Source: Hirsutella rhossiliensis
Taxonomy: Eukaryota > Ascomycota > Sordariomycetes > Hypocreales > Ophiocordycipitaceae
Direction of reading: 5' to 3'
Assembly (NCBI RefSeq): GCF_020360975.1
Contig: NW_025408667.1
Location: forward strand, 11,160,001-11,224,000
Length of the DNA: 64,000 nucleotides
Part shown: piece by piece, positions 11,486 through 22,463 of the stretch
How positions within the stretch are numbered: the stretch's first letter is position 1
How the letters are laid out: each line of letters begins with the position of its first letter
The notes under the pieces: generated by a model
What the model was told of the DNA's origin: nothing
Databases searched by the model: none
Seen by the model: only the letters and a program-made list of their open reading frames with translations
Program-made: the position numbers and the translations under genes

Positions 11486-12823
11486 TGGCTTTCCAGTCAC
11501 TATTTTTGAGAAGTTTGCGTGCTAGCAATGAAATTCGCGCTTTAGGTTTGTAGCTTTAGGGTGGAGCCATGATTGCATGCGCGCTCTTTATGGCAGCTGG
11601 TCGTCAGAGAATCGCGTTGAGTACGTCCAACTGTCTTGAAAATTAAAATTTGACGGATGCCACATTTTTGAGCCTTGACTGTCGATGTTTGACGATATTC
11701 CATTCGCACCTGCCACTGTTCCGCTCGCTGTTTCATTGCTAAGCGACAGCAAATACTCCGCAAATAGTCTGTGGGTGATCTTGCAAGACGTATATAGTTG
11801 ATAAATAAGCATATCTAACCTCAAGAAGACAAATGAATGAGGAAGATTGCTCGGCGTAGCGTTGACCAGCACGGGCGGTACAAGTGTCTTTCTTTTGACG
11901 AATTATGAAGTGCTGGGGCAACCCCAGAGTCATAGTGGGATGCTCTGCTACTGGAACACCTAGGCGATACCAAATTTACTCCAGACTACACTATTCTCAA
12001 TAAAAGTGAATACGCACGCGATGTGCCTTTGTTGAAGTTGTAATTTTCAGTCAAGCCTTCGTTACAGCAAAGTACTGGCGCCGAATTAGTCGCCGCTGCT
12101 GTTAAGCAGCGCTACAGTACATTTATCCACACCCTATTGCATTCTTGTTGCGTTTTCTGGACCCTGGCCCGGTTGATTTAGTCCGTACTACATCAATGAT
12201 GTTGGAACTTTCCATGATGGCGGCCTCAAGTGAGTCGTCCATCACCCCACGGTTCACTGGCTACGTGGCTTACCCATTCACAAACGGCTATTGTTGTACA
12301 AAACCGAAGCCAATATTTGCCGCAGACAATAGTGGCGATGGGTACGGCGCTCACTTCTACGCTGATTTGTCCCTGCGAGTTGCGGTGTTATTCTCCTTCT
12401 CCCACTGAAACAGCGCAAACAAGTGAGGGGGCATGTGAGATCTCATTGCTAGCCCAAAACCAGCTATGTAGGAGTTACCGTGCCTATGATGGAAGCCCCA
12501 AATTTTCAAAAGACTACTAGCCAGCCACTCAAACAGTAGGACAAAGATGCAATGCGACCCACGGGAAGCTACAAAGCGCATCATATACCTAGAGCCATCT
12601 GAAAATTGATCCAGCAGCTTCTTGTTCGATCTGATAAGCCGAATCCAGCCTTACGCACTGAACGTTCTTCTCTGAAACAATAGCTAGACTTGATCGATTC
12701 AAGCGGCCTCGCCAATCCTGTCTGGCTTTGCACGCCAGGCGGGAGGAAGTCAGCTATAGGTAAAGCATGGCAACACCGCTTATGTGGTCATGGATTTGCG
12801 CACTGCGCAAACGTATCGGCCAG
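11486..12823. other. Intergenic, nothing recognised
   Basis: Between the unknown 422-residue gene and the end of the DUF3723-like gene. Short open frames exist on both strands (for example 11588-11872 minus) but none has a recognisable motif or supported splice. May contain untranslated regions of both neighbours. Confidence 0.35.
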
Positions 12824-14606
12824 CTACCACTCCTCTGGACGCAACCGACCAGCAGCCCGCCGAAGAGCGACCGACATTTCCAAATCGTTTGCGGGAAGGA
12901 CGATGATGGTATTCAGTCCAGAGTCTATCGCCTCTTCAAAACATTTCTCGACCGTAATGGGTTGCAACGTTACCGAGAAGAGCTTCATCCCCTCGTCCCT
13001 TATTAAAGCCCTTGCTGTAGCTGCTATCGCGCGAGGGTCCCCTGCGTCGACTTTTGTGACTGTGATGAATATGCCCTCCTTGAACGTCTTGAAAGCCACC
13101 TGGACAGTACATTGCTGCACCTGGAGCTGATTTTCCTCTGTCATGGCGGCGGAGTCTCCCCTCGTCGCCGAGAGCCTATTTGCCTCGTTGTCCTTCTCAG
13201 TACTAAATGACACGACAGTAACGTCCGAATAATCCGAATCCGAATCCGAATCCGAATCCTCTCTCGACGGCAAGATACTCTGCCCGACGGCTGGCGGAAA
13301 TGTTACTTCTTCGGGGGTCAGGTTTTGCTGTTCGACCTCGGGCGATTTGGTTTGGTGGTGCTGGCAATGCTGACTAGACATATTGAAGAAGGCGAGGTAC
13401 TGTGATCGTAGGATGAAGAATGCCGTAATATCGGGGCCGTCAATCTCAAGTCCGCCATAATTATAATGCAAAAAGGTCTTTTTCAGAAACTTCCGGGCTT
13501 GATTGTACGTTTCGTATCTTGGGCGACCGCAACGTCGTTGTAGTTTCGGTTTGTCCTCGCTGCTTACCACCAAATATGTTGGGACGACGTCGTGATGCTC
13601 AATCAGACGAACTTGTTCCGTTAAGTCACCACCCAGCTCGGATCCCTGGCTGTCCTCGGAGCTGTCTGGCGCCTGCGCCAGACGTTCGATCTCTGGCGAA
13701 CGAAACCCTAGATTTTGGGCTAACTTGGCGAAATTATGCACTATTGCTTCGTGCGCTTCTTCTGTTAACGGCTTTGCAAGAAGTCTACCATCTCTTCTTG
13801 CTGATGGTTTGGGTAGTTTGAGAAAGTTCCGCAGGGCGAATATCCACAAGGATTGAACTGCCTCGTCGAAGGACACGGCTGATGCTGTTCCTCGCGCCAG
13901 TTGCTGTTGTTGGAGACTCTGTGCTCTGAAGTTGTACTGAAGGGCAGTGCGAATTGTTGTTTTATTTGGTTTTAGCAGATATTTGATACTTGTAGCACAG
14001 TCATCGAGAAGGTAGATATCCTGGAAAAACGTCCGCAGAGATGGTATTATATAATCAAATGAGACAATGTCGTTCAATATTTTCTCGTGCTCTGCTTCGC
14101 TAAAAGAGCGGAAAATTTCACCGCGGTAAGTTGCCCTCCTAATCTCTTCGGAGTCTCGCGTGCAGAATTTTGGGCATCTTAGCTCCAGCGCTCTCACGTC
14201 TTCAGCGGCCAGCTTGACCATGGCTCCCCTGGTTTGTACTATCCTGGAGTACGTGGCGACAATGTGAGCGAGATAGTTTGCGGCCTCCTAAGGTCTGGTC
14301 ATTTATCAAGTCTGAAACCGTGAACAGGGAGCATACCTCGTGGCACCTGGTTCCAAATAATTTGTGGAGGGTGCTAATCCTCATACCACCTCTCAGGCCT
14401 GGAACTTCAAGAATCGGGTCGAATGCTGCCCTCAGGGTCTCGTTGTTCAGGAGCCGACGTGCGCATTGTCGGGCATGACCCGAGGAAAACTGGTGATTTT
14501 CTAATTCCCAAGCCTGATCTCCGAGCGCCAACCTTTTCCTGTACTCTTGGCGTATACGCCAATAGATCAGAACATCAGGACAGCATTCGGCGCCTCGGCT
14601 GACCAT
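12824..14606 (-). CDS. DUF3723-like protein, two exons
   Basis: Exon 1 14606-14337 and exon 2 14287-12824, with a 49-nt intron (donor GTATGC, acceptor CCTTAG), give 577 residues without a break. The join restores RCHE|EAANYLAHIVATYSRIV, a conserved-looking stretch. Other blocks resembling DUF3723 proteins are CTRDSEEIRRATYRGEIF, IIPSLRTFFQDIYLLDDCA, AKLAQNLGFRSPEIERL and a C-terminal AGDPRAIAATARALIR...CFEEAIDSGLNTIIVLPAND. A repetitive (SD)n stretch from GAATCC repeats sits at ~13,228-13,260. The biochemical role is unknown; the family recurs among accessory genes of fungal Starship giant transposons. It is transcribed away from the ferric reductase, 233 bases apart. Upstream exons are possible. 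Confidence 0.75.
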
Positions 14607-14839
14607 TGTAATTGAGTGATTTCAGCTGTCATTGCTCTTTGTTTGTTCAAAAGACACTCGGATTATATTCCTGGAGCGAGACATGTTTCGCTGGTCAGCA
14701 CAGCTCTATTTTGGACAAAGTCCACTAGGGCTCTTACGGCTTAAGCCTTGATGGGCTTGTGCCTAGGAGAGACTCCCATTATTTCTCTTCAGGAGCCGCA
14801 CCCTTCTCGAAGATTGGCGTCGGCTCCGGTGCAAATATC
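14607..14839. promoter_or_regulatory. Shared divergent promoter region (DUF3723-like / ferric reductase)
   Basis: The 233 bases between the two start codons must hold both promoters if the starts are right. No clear TATA box or known operator stands out. Confidence 0.45.
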
Positions 14840-16698
14840 ATGAAGCCCACGGAAATTTATGCTGTTTGTGTGCTTGGCGTTTTTCTCACCCTTTTCCTTG
14901 CTAACAAAGTGGCTCCGCACGCCATTGTGGTCTCGAAAAGCCTTGTCGTCTTTGCAGCGAGAACTATAGGTTATCGACACCTCGTTGACCGTCATGCTTT
15001 CCTTGGTCCATGGACAATAGCAACTGTTGGGGCTCATACGGTCTATCTCGGTGGGAACATTGCGAGCCTCGCTTACGGAGTGAACTCATGGGCGCAAGCT
15101 GCTGGACGTGCTGGAAATATGGGACTTGCCAACATAGCTCCTGTTTTCTTGGGACCACACCTTAGCTTTCTTTCTGACTTATTTGGCATCCGTCTGGAGA
15201 CTTTCAGGCGTATACACCGCTCCTGTGGCCTAATGGCGGCGGGCCACATACTTTTCCATGGGGTGATCCTGGCGGCACACGGCATGCTCGCCAAGAATAA
15301 CACTACTAGGGTTTATGCTCTTACAGTAATTACCCCCGACCTGTTCCCATGAATTCGCTCGATAATCATTGCTTACATTAAGATAGGGGGCAGTCCTCGT
15401 GCTCTCTCTTGTGATTCTTTCCATCCCATTGATAAGGAGTTGGGCCTACGAACTCTTTCTCCGTATCCATCAGACGCTCGCCACCGGCGTTGCGTTCGCC
15501 ACGGTCAAGCATCTCCGCTCTATCGAAGATTATGATTGGAGCCCGTTGTTCATATTCAGTGGCATCTGTCTTGTTTTAGCAATAACCCATTTGGGTTTAA
15601 CGCTCTATCGTAATAAAAAATGGGGCTATCCGTGGCCTCGCATGGTGGTCCGTCTTAGCCACGGAGTCGTCCTGGTCACGATAAAGTTATCCCGGCCAGT
15701 CACGATCGAAGCCGGTCAATACCTCAACTTATGGGTACCTTCGGTATCTCTCCTCTCGAGCCACCCGTTTATCGTTACTTCGTGGTCATCGAAACCACAA
15801 ACCACGATTGATTTCGCCATAGAACCAAGGGGAGGCTTTACGAGACAATTGCATCGCCGAGCGGAGGTAGAATCGGCGCAACACATTTCGTCAAGAGTCG
15901 TTTTTAGTGGTCCTCACGGAAATTGTGTGCCAGTATGGACATTCGATTGCGTCCTCCTGTTCGCAACCGGCTTTGGCATAGTGCCCATGCTCCCATACCT
16001 CAGGAAACTATGGCACGGATACAAAGAGAGGAAAGGCCATACGAAGAGAATCCATCTGATCTGGCAGGGGCACACTATACGTAGGCTATGTAATGGTTCA
16101 ACTGCTTAAAATGCATACTGACTGCATGTAGATCTTCGCCAAGCCGTTGGGCCGATTATCAATAGCATACTTGATGAAGACCGATCTGAAAAGAGCTATG
16201 TAAGTGTATCTCCGTCTACTCTGTTTCCATATTGACTGTCTGCAGATCCTGTATATATCCGTCTACACTGAAACTGACATTCAGAGGGAGGCAAGCCAGC
16301 ATGGTCGTTATACTTTGTATCCAGGGAAAGCGGATATTCAGTCTATCATCCAAAATGAGGCCACCGGAAATGTCGCTTACTCTACTTCAGGCAGGATGCG
16401 AGTTATCCAGGAGGAGCATGTGCCACCTATTTTTAATACAAAGAGCGATTTGAGAACGGCACATTCCTCATGTACAGCCGACAAGGCATCAGCAAGTTTG
16501 ATCAGAGGGCCATATGGAAAGACGCTTGTTCTCGGTAAGTGCTCCTTGGCGGCCAAAATGACCATATGTGTCTCTATCGCTAATCGATATAAAACAGTGT
16601 CCGCTGGAGGGGCCGTGCGTGATAGTTTGCGTCGAGCCGTTCGCAATTATCTACATAAAGATTTCGAGTTTAGGGAATTGGAATATCAGCCCGACTAG
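14840..16698 (+). CDS. Ferric reductase-like transmembrane oxidoreductase, five exons
   Basis: Exons 14840-15325, 15387-16080, 16132-16199, 16246-16534 and 16598-16698 join with GT-AG introns of 61, 51, 46 and 63 nt and give an open 545-residue protein. It matches the FRE/NOX plan: several membrane helices with heme-ligand-type histidines (RRIHRSCGLMAAGHILFHG; ELFLRIHQTLATGVAFATVKH), an FAD site (LSSHPFIVTSW for the usual HPFT), NADPH-binding blocks (SGPHGNC, LLFATGFGIVPMLPYLRKLW), and a C-terminus ending RELEYQPD. It should transfer electrons from NADPH through FAD and heme to a metal across the membrane; the metal is not read from sequence. Reductases of this type are recurrent cargo in Starship elements, and the DUF3723-like neighbour strengthens that link. 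The start at 14840 (MKPTEIY) is the first ATG in frame. Confidence 0.85.
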
Positions 16699-16978
16699 TA
16701 TTGTTTGGGCTGTTGTGTGTCCCAGTTGAGCTGTCTACAGAGTTCAGAGAATTGTTTGTTTCCAATTAGATGCTCGACACTAGAGACGCAGTGAGATCTC
16801 AGTCTATGTACATGGTTTTATATCAGGCAAGCTATCCCCAGCTACGACCCACTATATAAATACTTATTAGCTCTTATGAGCTCTATCGGCAACACATCCC
16901 GATGAGGTGGCTTTCTTCGTCTGCGAAGATAAAAGCTATCTAGCAACATCAATAAATCTCGAACAAAGCGCCGCCTTG
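16699..16978. other. 3' flank of ferric reductase, up to the copia insertion
   Basis: Probable 3' untranslated region, ending in the 5-bp ccttg that is duplicated on the far side of the retrotransposon. Confidence 0.5.
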
Positions 16979-17250
16979 TGTCGAGAAGAAGGGTCTAAGA
17001 CTTGGTCCTGAAGCCTGATAGCTAGCTGAAGGTGTAGGGACGAGACAGGATGAAAGTGGGATGACGTGGCAAGCTGACGCGGAGAGAGGGTGCCTATGCA
17101 TTAGTAAGTCAGCAAGGAAGGAGATGGAAGACTCAAGAAGAGAGTGCGAGGCGCATAAATGGGAGAATGGTACAGTAGAAAGGAAAGAGGAGGAATAAGA
17201 ACACATGCACCCTAAAACCATCATGCCCTTGCCCTGCTCTCTTCGCGAGA
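16979..17250 (+). repeat. 5' LTR of copia element 1
   Basis: 272 bp from TGTCGAGAAGAAGG to TTCGCGAGA. Identical to the 3' LTR apart from AAAA versus AAAAA and CCC versus CCCC near its end. Confidence 0.93.
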
Positions 17251-17268
17251 GTTATGAGCCCGGGAGAA
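17251..17268 (+). other. Primer-binding site matching the anticodon arm of initiator Met tRNA
   Basis: The bases right after the LTR, GTTATGAGCCCGGGAG, are the reverse complement of an initiator-tRNA anticodon arm (GGGCTCATAAC), not of a tRNA 3' CCA end. This fits priming by a half tRNA, as established for Drosophila copia and yeast Ty5. The same bases follow the LTR of element 2 at 61093. Confidence 0.7.
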
Positions 17269-17353
17269 ACAGACGTTTCTGTAACTTCCGGCTGCTGCCA
17301 GAAGCACCGATCACCTGATCATTACACCTATCCTCACCCCTCCGTCAGCAAAG

Positions 17354-18475
17354 ATGACAAAGACCGGGACTTCCACCCAACGAACGATCCTACGGGAACC
17401 CCAAGATTGGGATAAGTGGATCAAAGAACTAAAAGCTCATACTGACAAGACGATTCACAAGCTGTTATTTGATGAAGACAACAGCCCGCTGGAACCCCCC
17501 ATTCGTCCTCCTTATACGGATTTTGCTGCTGATGCTAATGAATTTGCTGAACAAACCCCAGCGCAGCAGAGAGCATATGCAGCCATGTTTAGCCAATATG
17601 AGAGTCTTCGCAAGGAGTATCTCTATGAAACCAAGCTGATTACAGCTGCTCGGACTGTCATTACCGAGTCGATTAGCCCAGCAAAGCTAACCTCTCTGCG
17701 TGAGGATGAAAGTCTCTACGAATGGATCAAGAAGCTCGAGGACTCAACCGCACCGTCGAGAGGGTTTATGGCTGACCGAATCAGAAGCCAATATACTGCC
17801 CACCTGAGGTCCTTTTCGAAGCAGACCGTTTCTTCCTGGTTGGCCAAGTGGGAAGAAATTATTGAACAAGCTGACCAATACTTCCTTGTTGAAGCACTGA
17901 CCGGACAATGGCTGAGAGACATTGCTCTGCTAATAAGACCTCTTAGTGACGGTACTGCTACTTCGTTCAAGAACGCCAGCAAAGTCCTGGATGAAGACGC
18001 CGCTGCAGCTCAGCACAGAGTCTACAAAGAGCTACGCCCGCGATCAGATGTTTCCATTCGTCGTCAAACACCTCACGATCGAAATCAGCCACAAGAACGA
18101 TGGACCTTCCAGTCAGTTGCCCGGCAGATCCGAGAGTTGGTCGAAGAACAACGCCCAAGTCAGCACCTTCGACCTCTAAAAAGAGGAGGCGCCTTTCAAA
18201 CAGACGGAACACGGAAGAAGAGAAAAGCATCTCCCGCATCAGACGAAGAAGAAAATGAAGATCAAGACCGCTGTCCAGCTTGCAAGAGGACCGGCCATGA
18301 ACTTAAGGGCTGCTGGCTTGTTTTGAGGACCGCCGACCAAGCTATTCAAGAAAGGCTCCAAAACGGATCGCCGACAAGATCAAAAGAGTCATTGGCGAAA
18401 GCCCTGACCTTCAGAAGAAGATTGAAGAAATCAAGGCCGGTCGGAACTAGCAACTACAGCTACGAGGAAGAATAG
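17354..18475 (+). CDS. gag: copia element 1 Gag
   Basis: 373 residues, open throughout. The N-terminal two thirds are the helical Ty1/copia capsid-type region (KLITAARTVITESISPAKL, SRGFMADRIRSQYTAHLR). A basic linker follows, then one CCHC zinc knuckle, CPACKRTGHELKGC, at residues ~307-320. Gag should coat the element RNA in cytoplasmic particles. The pol frame opens across the gag stop in the -1 register, so pol is probably made by frameshifting or from a separate start; the slip site was not identified. Gag of element 2 is collinear with it over its full length. Confidence 0.9.
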   Translation: MTKTGTSTQRTILREPQDWDKWIKELKAHTDKTIHKLLFDEDNSPLEPPIRPPYTDFAADANEFAEQTPAQQRAYAAMFSQYESLRKEYLYETKLITAARTVITESISPAKLTSLREDESLYEWIKKLEDSTAPSRGFMADRIRSQYTAHLRSFSKQTVSSWLAKWEEIIEQADQYFLVEALTGQWLRDIALLIRPLSDGTATSFKNASKVLDEDAAAAQHRVYKELRPRSDVSIRRQTPHDRNQPQERWTFQSVARQIRELVEEQRPSQHLRPLKRGGAFQTDGTRKKRKASPASDEEENEDQDRCPACKRTGHELKGCWLVLRTADQAIQERLQNGSPTRSKESLAKALTFRRRLKKSRPVGTSNYSYEEE

Positions 18476-21400
18476 TTGGTACAGCGAACCCAGCCTTCGT
18501 CTTTTCGTCAGGAACAACGGCTGCCTCTTCGGACTACCCTCTACGCCGGTCTTCCTTCTTGACTCGGAGCTTCCTTCACATCTGCAACGATCTCAGCCGA
18601 TTCCGTTCCTTCAAGAAGGCCAAGAAAGACTATGTTGTCACAGGCGAATCAGAGGTTCGAATCGAAGGATACGGGAAAGTCAACTACAAGATGACTATGC
18701 CTGATGGATCCTACCGAAAGCTTAAACTGAAAAATGTTGCCTACTGCCCGAGATTCTCAACGAGCCTGATCTCATTCAACAAGCTGCTAGAGGAAGGAAT
18801 CCATTGGGATACTCTTTCTAAGCCAACCCGACTAGTCCAGCGAAATAAGACCATTGGTATCCTTCTCCGAAAGCATCATCAGTTTGTTGTCGAATTCAAC
18901 CCGATTTGGCAAGGGGACTTCAACGAAGAAGCAATCTTCAAAGCTGTAACGCGGGCTAGCACAAGAGACCCTCGTCCAGCAGCCCAAGGAGACGGCAATC
19001 TTTGGCACGCACGCCTTGGTCATCCAGGCCCACTAGTTCTTCATAAGCTAGGTCTCCAACAAGGAGTCAAAATAAAGGGCCCGAAGACTGCTGAATGCGA
19101 GCACTGCGCCCGAGGAAAAGCTCGAAAGCAGGTGTCACGAAGAACTCCCGTTAGAGAAGACAAGCCCTGCCATGAGGTTTGGATCGATTGGACCGACCTT
19201 TCCCGCAGTCATAACGACTTCGTCCGAGTGATGTTTATCACGGACGCCTTTTCAGGCATGGTTTTCCCCTATTTTATGCGGACGTACAGAGAGAAACACA
19301 ACTGGGCCGCCCTTCGAGACTTCGTCAGCTGGATGAAGGAGCACTTCGGCTTTGCTGTCAAGATAATCCGGTCAGACGGAGAGCTCTTTACGAAGAAGAT
19401 TCGATCCTGGCTTCGAAAGAAAGGAATTTCAGCTGCACCTTCTGCACCAAACACCCAGGCTCAGAACGGCGGTGCCGAACGATCCGGAGGAGTAACAACA
19501 GAAAGGGCTAGAGTCATGAGAATTGCCTCAAAGCTTCCCCACGACCTGTGGAAGGAAATTGTGGAAGCAGCATGTTACCTACGGAACCGAACGCCAAGAG
19601 AGCCCAAAGTGCCATCTGACCTGAGGGGTGCAAGCCAGTCATGGAAATCTCCAATTGAGCTCTTTACTGGAAAGATGGCACAGCTTGCCCATCTTCGAGC
19701 CTACGGTTGTAAGGCCTACGCGATGACTTCAAACGCACAGTTGAAACGAAAACGTCTTCAGAAGCTTGATCCAAGAGCACACATTGGATACCTTGTCGGA
19801 TACAACTCAACGAATATCTTCCGGATCTGGATTCCCTCTTTACGGAAGGTAATCTCAACAAGGGATGTGATTTTCGATGAATACTCCTACTTTGATGGAA
19901 AGCTCCTTCAACAGCCGCTCTCAGATAGCATCGACGAGCTTGTCCAGGAGATCGAAATTGCCGAGGATCAACAAGCAAAGGAAGTAGCCCTCGATGAAGA
20001 GACCGATACCGAATCAGATATCGAGGACTTCTATGACGACTTTGAAGACGAAGACCGTGACCAGGAACAAGAAAAAGGAGACTATGAGAAAGCCCTTGAA
20101 CTTGAAGAGGCTTCACTCCTTACACCTCCAGCTTCAGAAGAAGAAGAAGACACTCTTTCAGCATTTTCAGTTCAGCTTCCTGTTGCTACCCCTGAGGGGG
20201 TGGATAATGAGACCTTCTCGCCAGACATCCCCGCTGTGTTTACGACCCTCCTTCAAAAAGCACGAGAAGCATCGGAGCAGACAGGGATAGACCAGGAAGA
20301 CCAGTTGTTTGACCGATTCGCTGATTTTATTCCTACCCCTGTTGAAGACGGATGCCATGGAGCTTTCACAGCAGGCAGACAATTCAGACCGACCCCGAAG
20401 AAGATGCACAAGAGAGATCTCCCGGATCCACCATTGAACCAGAAGCAGCTCCAAAGGCACCCATTCAAAGAGGAATTCATGCAAGCCCAAAGAGACCACC
20501 TAGCCTCACACGAAGAGATGGGGTCCTTTGAGGAAGTTCCTCGGAAAGCCGGAGGACAACAGGTTCTTGGATTTCAATGGGTCTTTGTGTACAAGACCGA
20601 CAAACACGGGATCCTTCGAAGTGCAAAGCCCGCCTTGTGGTCTGTGGGAACCAGCAAGAAAAGGAGACCTTCCGACTAGAGCCACAACGTTAGCAGGGAT
20701 GTCATTCCGGACCCTGATGGCTCTAGCAGCTGAATACGACCTTGAGCTTGATCAGATGGACGCGATCAACGCATTTGTAAATTGCCCTCTTGAGGAAGAA
20801 GAAGTCGTCTTTATGAAGATGCCGTCTGGCTTTGAGAGGAGGGGTAAAGTTCTACGGCTACGAAAAGCCCTCTATGGACTTCGCCGTTCCCCTTCTTTGG
20901 CAACAGCATCTCACGGCATCCTCGAGAAGCTAGGCTTCAAGACAGTCCCTCAGGAACCATGCGTCATGATGAAAGGAGCCGTCATCGTCTTCTTCTATGT
21001 CGACGACATCATCTGGGCCTATCGAAAACTGGACCAGCAAATCACCACGGAAGCTATATCCGGCCTGCAGCAACGATACAAGATGAGCATACTAGGGGAA
21101 CCAAAGTGGTTCTTAGGGATCCGTATCCTTAGGCACCGACCTAGTCGGACGATTTGGCTGACGCAAGATGCCTATATCGACAAGATCGCTCATAAGTATG
21201 TTCCGGACAAACTAGGCATAAAGCTTCCTAGCACCCCGATGGCCACCAACGAAGAGCTCCTCTCAGAACCGATCCAAGCAAGAGACCAAGACAAGCATAG
21301 CTACCTTCAGAAAGTCGGATCTCTCTTATTCTCAGCAATTTCAACAAGACCAGATATCGCTTTTGCAGTCTCCCGACTAGCCCGCTTCAATCAGAATCCA

Positions 21401-22105
21401 GGCCCGACACATCAGAAGGCAGCAGACAGAGTGATCCTATACCTCTATGCCACACGATCATATGGTCTACGCCTCGGAAGTACCGGAAGCACAAAAAGGG
21501 GCACCAGAAAGCCGGCTGCAGCAGAGATTTTCCTCTGTTCAAGTGATTCATCTTTTGCAGACAATTCAGTCGACAGGAAGAGCTCCCAGGGATATGTCAT
21601 GACCCTGTTTGGAGGATCTGTCGCATGGAGAGCATCAAAGCAAGCTACTGTGGCTACATCAAGCACAGAGGCAGAGCTGCTTGCTCTTTCAGAAGCATCA
21701 AAGGAAGCCATCTTCCTCAGCAGACTGCTCCGTTCTTTGCAACTACAAATCCCGTCGCCGTTGGTAGTCGAGTGCGATAACACGCAGACTATAAGGCTCC
21801 TACAAGAAGGAAGTCCGAAGTTGTCAACCAGGCTACGGCATGTTGATATACACCAACACTGGCTACGTCAGGAAGTGCAAGGAAGCAGAATACGCCCTCG
21901 TTGGGTTCCAACAGCTGAAATGCGAGCCGATGGGTTGACGAAAGCTCTCCCAAAGCAGAAGCTAGCGGAATTCCTTCGGCTGATTGGGCTTGAAGAGATT
22001 GGTGAAAGGTTGAGACTGGAGGCTAGGCTGGAGGAGCTGAAGGACAAGATCAAGGACTGTAGGGAACACCGAATGAGGCCGTCTCACGACCTACACGAAC
22101 ACTAG
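18475..22105 (+). pseudogene. pol: copia element 1 Pol, with frameshifts
   Basis: Order of domains: protease remnant (the active-site LDS block is garbled to LTRSFLHIC at ~18,555-18,590 while element 2 keeps LDSAASLHIC), integrase zinc finger (HARLGHPG...CEHCARGKA), integrase core D,D,E (VWIDWTDLS, IRSDGELF, NGGAERSGG), an acidic spacer, reverse transcriptase (QMDAINAF, FFYVDDIIW), and RNase H (DSSFADNSVDRKSSQGY, SSTEAELLALSEASKEA). Two single-base losses near 20,625 and 20,660 move the frame twice just inside reverse transcriptase, so the long frames 18,559-20,679 and 20,528-22,105 are parts of one gene. The rest is intact, which suggests very recent damage or sequence errors. Confidence 0.9.
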
Positions 22106-22184
22106 CCCGGCTCAACTGAGGTTGCCCTTGCAAGTCTGGTTGTATCTGTTCCCTCTGCTAGGGATAGGCAACAGCTAAGGGGTG

Positions 22185-22458
22185 TGTCGAGAAGAAGGGT
22201 CTAAGACTTGGTCCTGAAGCCTGATAGCTAGCTGAAGGTGTAGGGACGAGACAGGATGAAAGTGGGATGACGTGGCAAGCTGACGCGGAGAGAGGGTGCC
22301 TATGCATTAGTAAGTCAGCAAGGAAGGAGATGGAAGACTCAAGAAGAGAGTGCGAGGCGCATAAATGGGAGAATGGTACAGTAGAAAGGAAAGAGGAGGA
22401 ATAAGAACACATGCACCCTAAAAACCATCATGCCCCTTGCCCTGCTCTCTTCGCGAGA
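22185..22458 (+). repeat. 3' LTR of copia element 1
   Basis: 274 bp, preceded by a short purine-rich run (ctaagggg) that would serve as the polypurine tract, and followed by the ccttg duplication. Confidence 0.93.
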
Positions 22459-22463
22459 CCTTG

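Larger units (their letters stand above)
16974..22463 (+). mobile_element. Complete Ty1/copia LTR retrotransposon with target-site duplication
   Basis: The 5' LTR 16979-17250 and 3' LTR 22185-22458 flank gag and pol in copia order (protease, integrase, reverse transcriptase, RNase H). The element is 5,480 bp and is bounded by direct repeats ccttg (16974-16978 and 22459-22463). The two LTRs differ only by two one-base length changes in homopolymers, so the insertion is recent. Pol as read carries frameshifts, so this copy would not be autonomous. Confidence 0.93.

Noticed and set aside
12690..13821. Plus-strand frames of 100-146 codons
   Set aside because: They lie antisense inside exon 2 of the DUF3723-like gene, which is open over 488 codons and has recognisable motifs.
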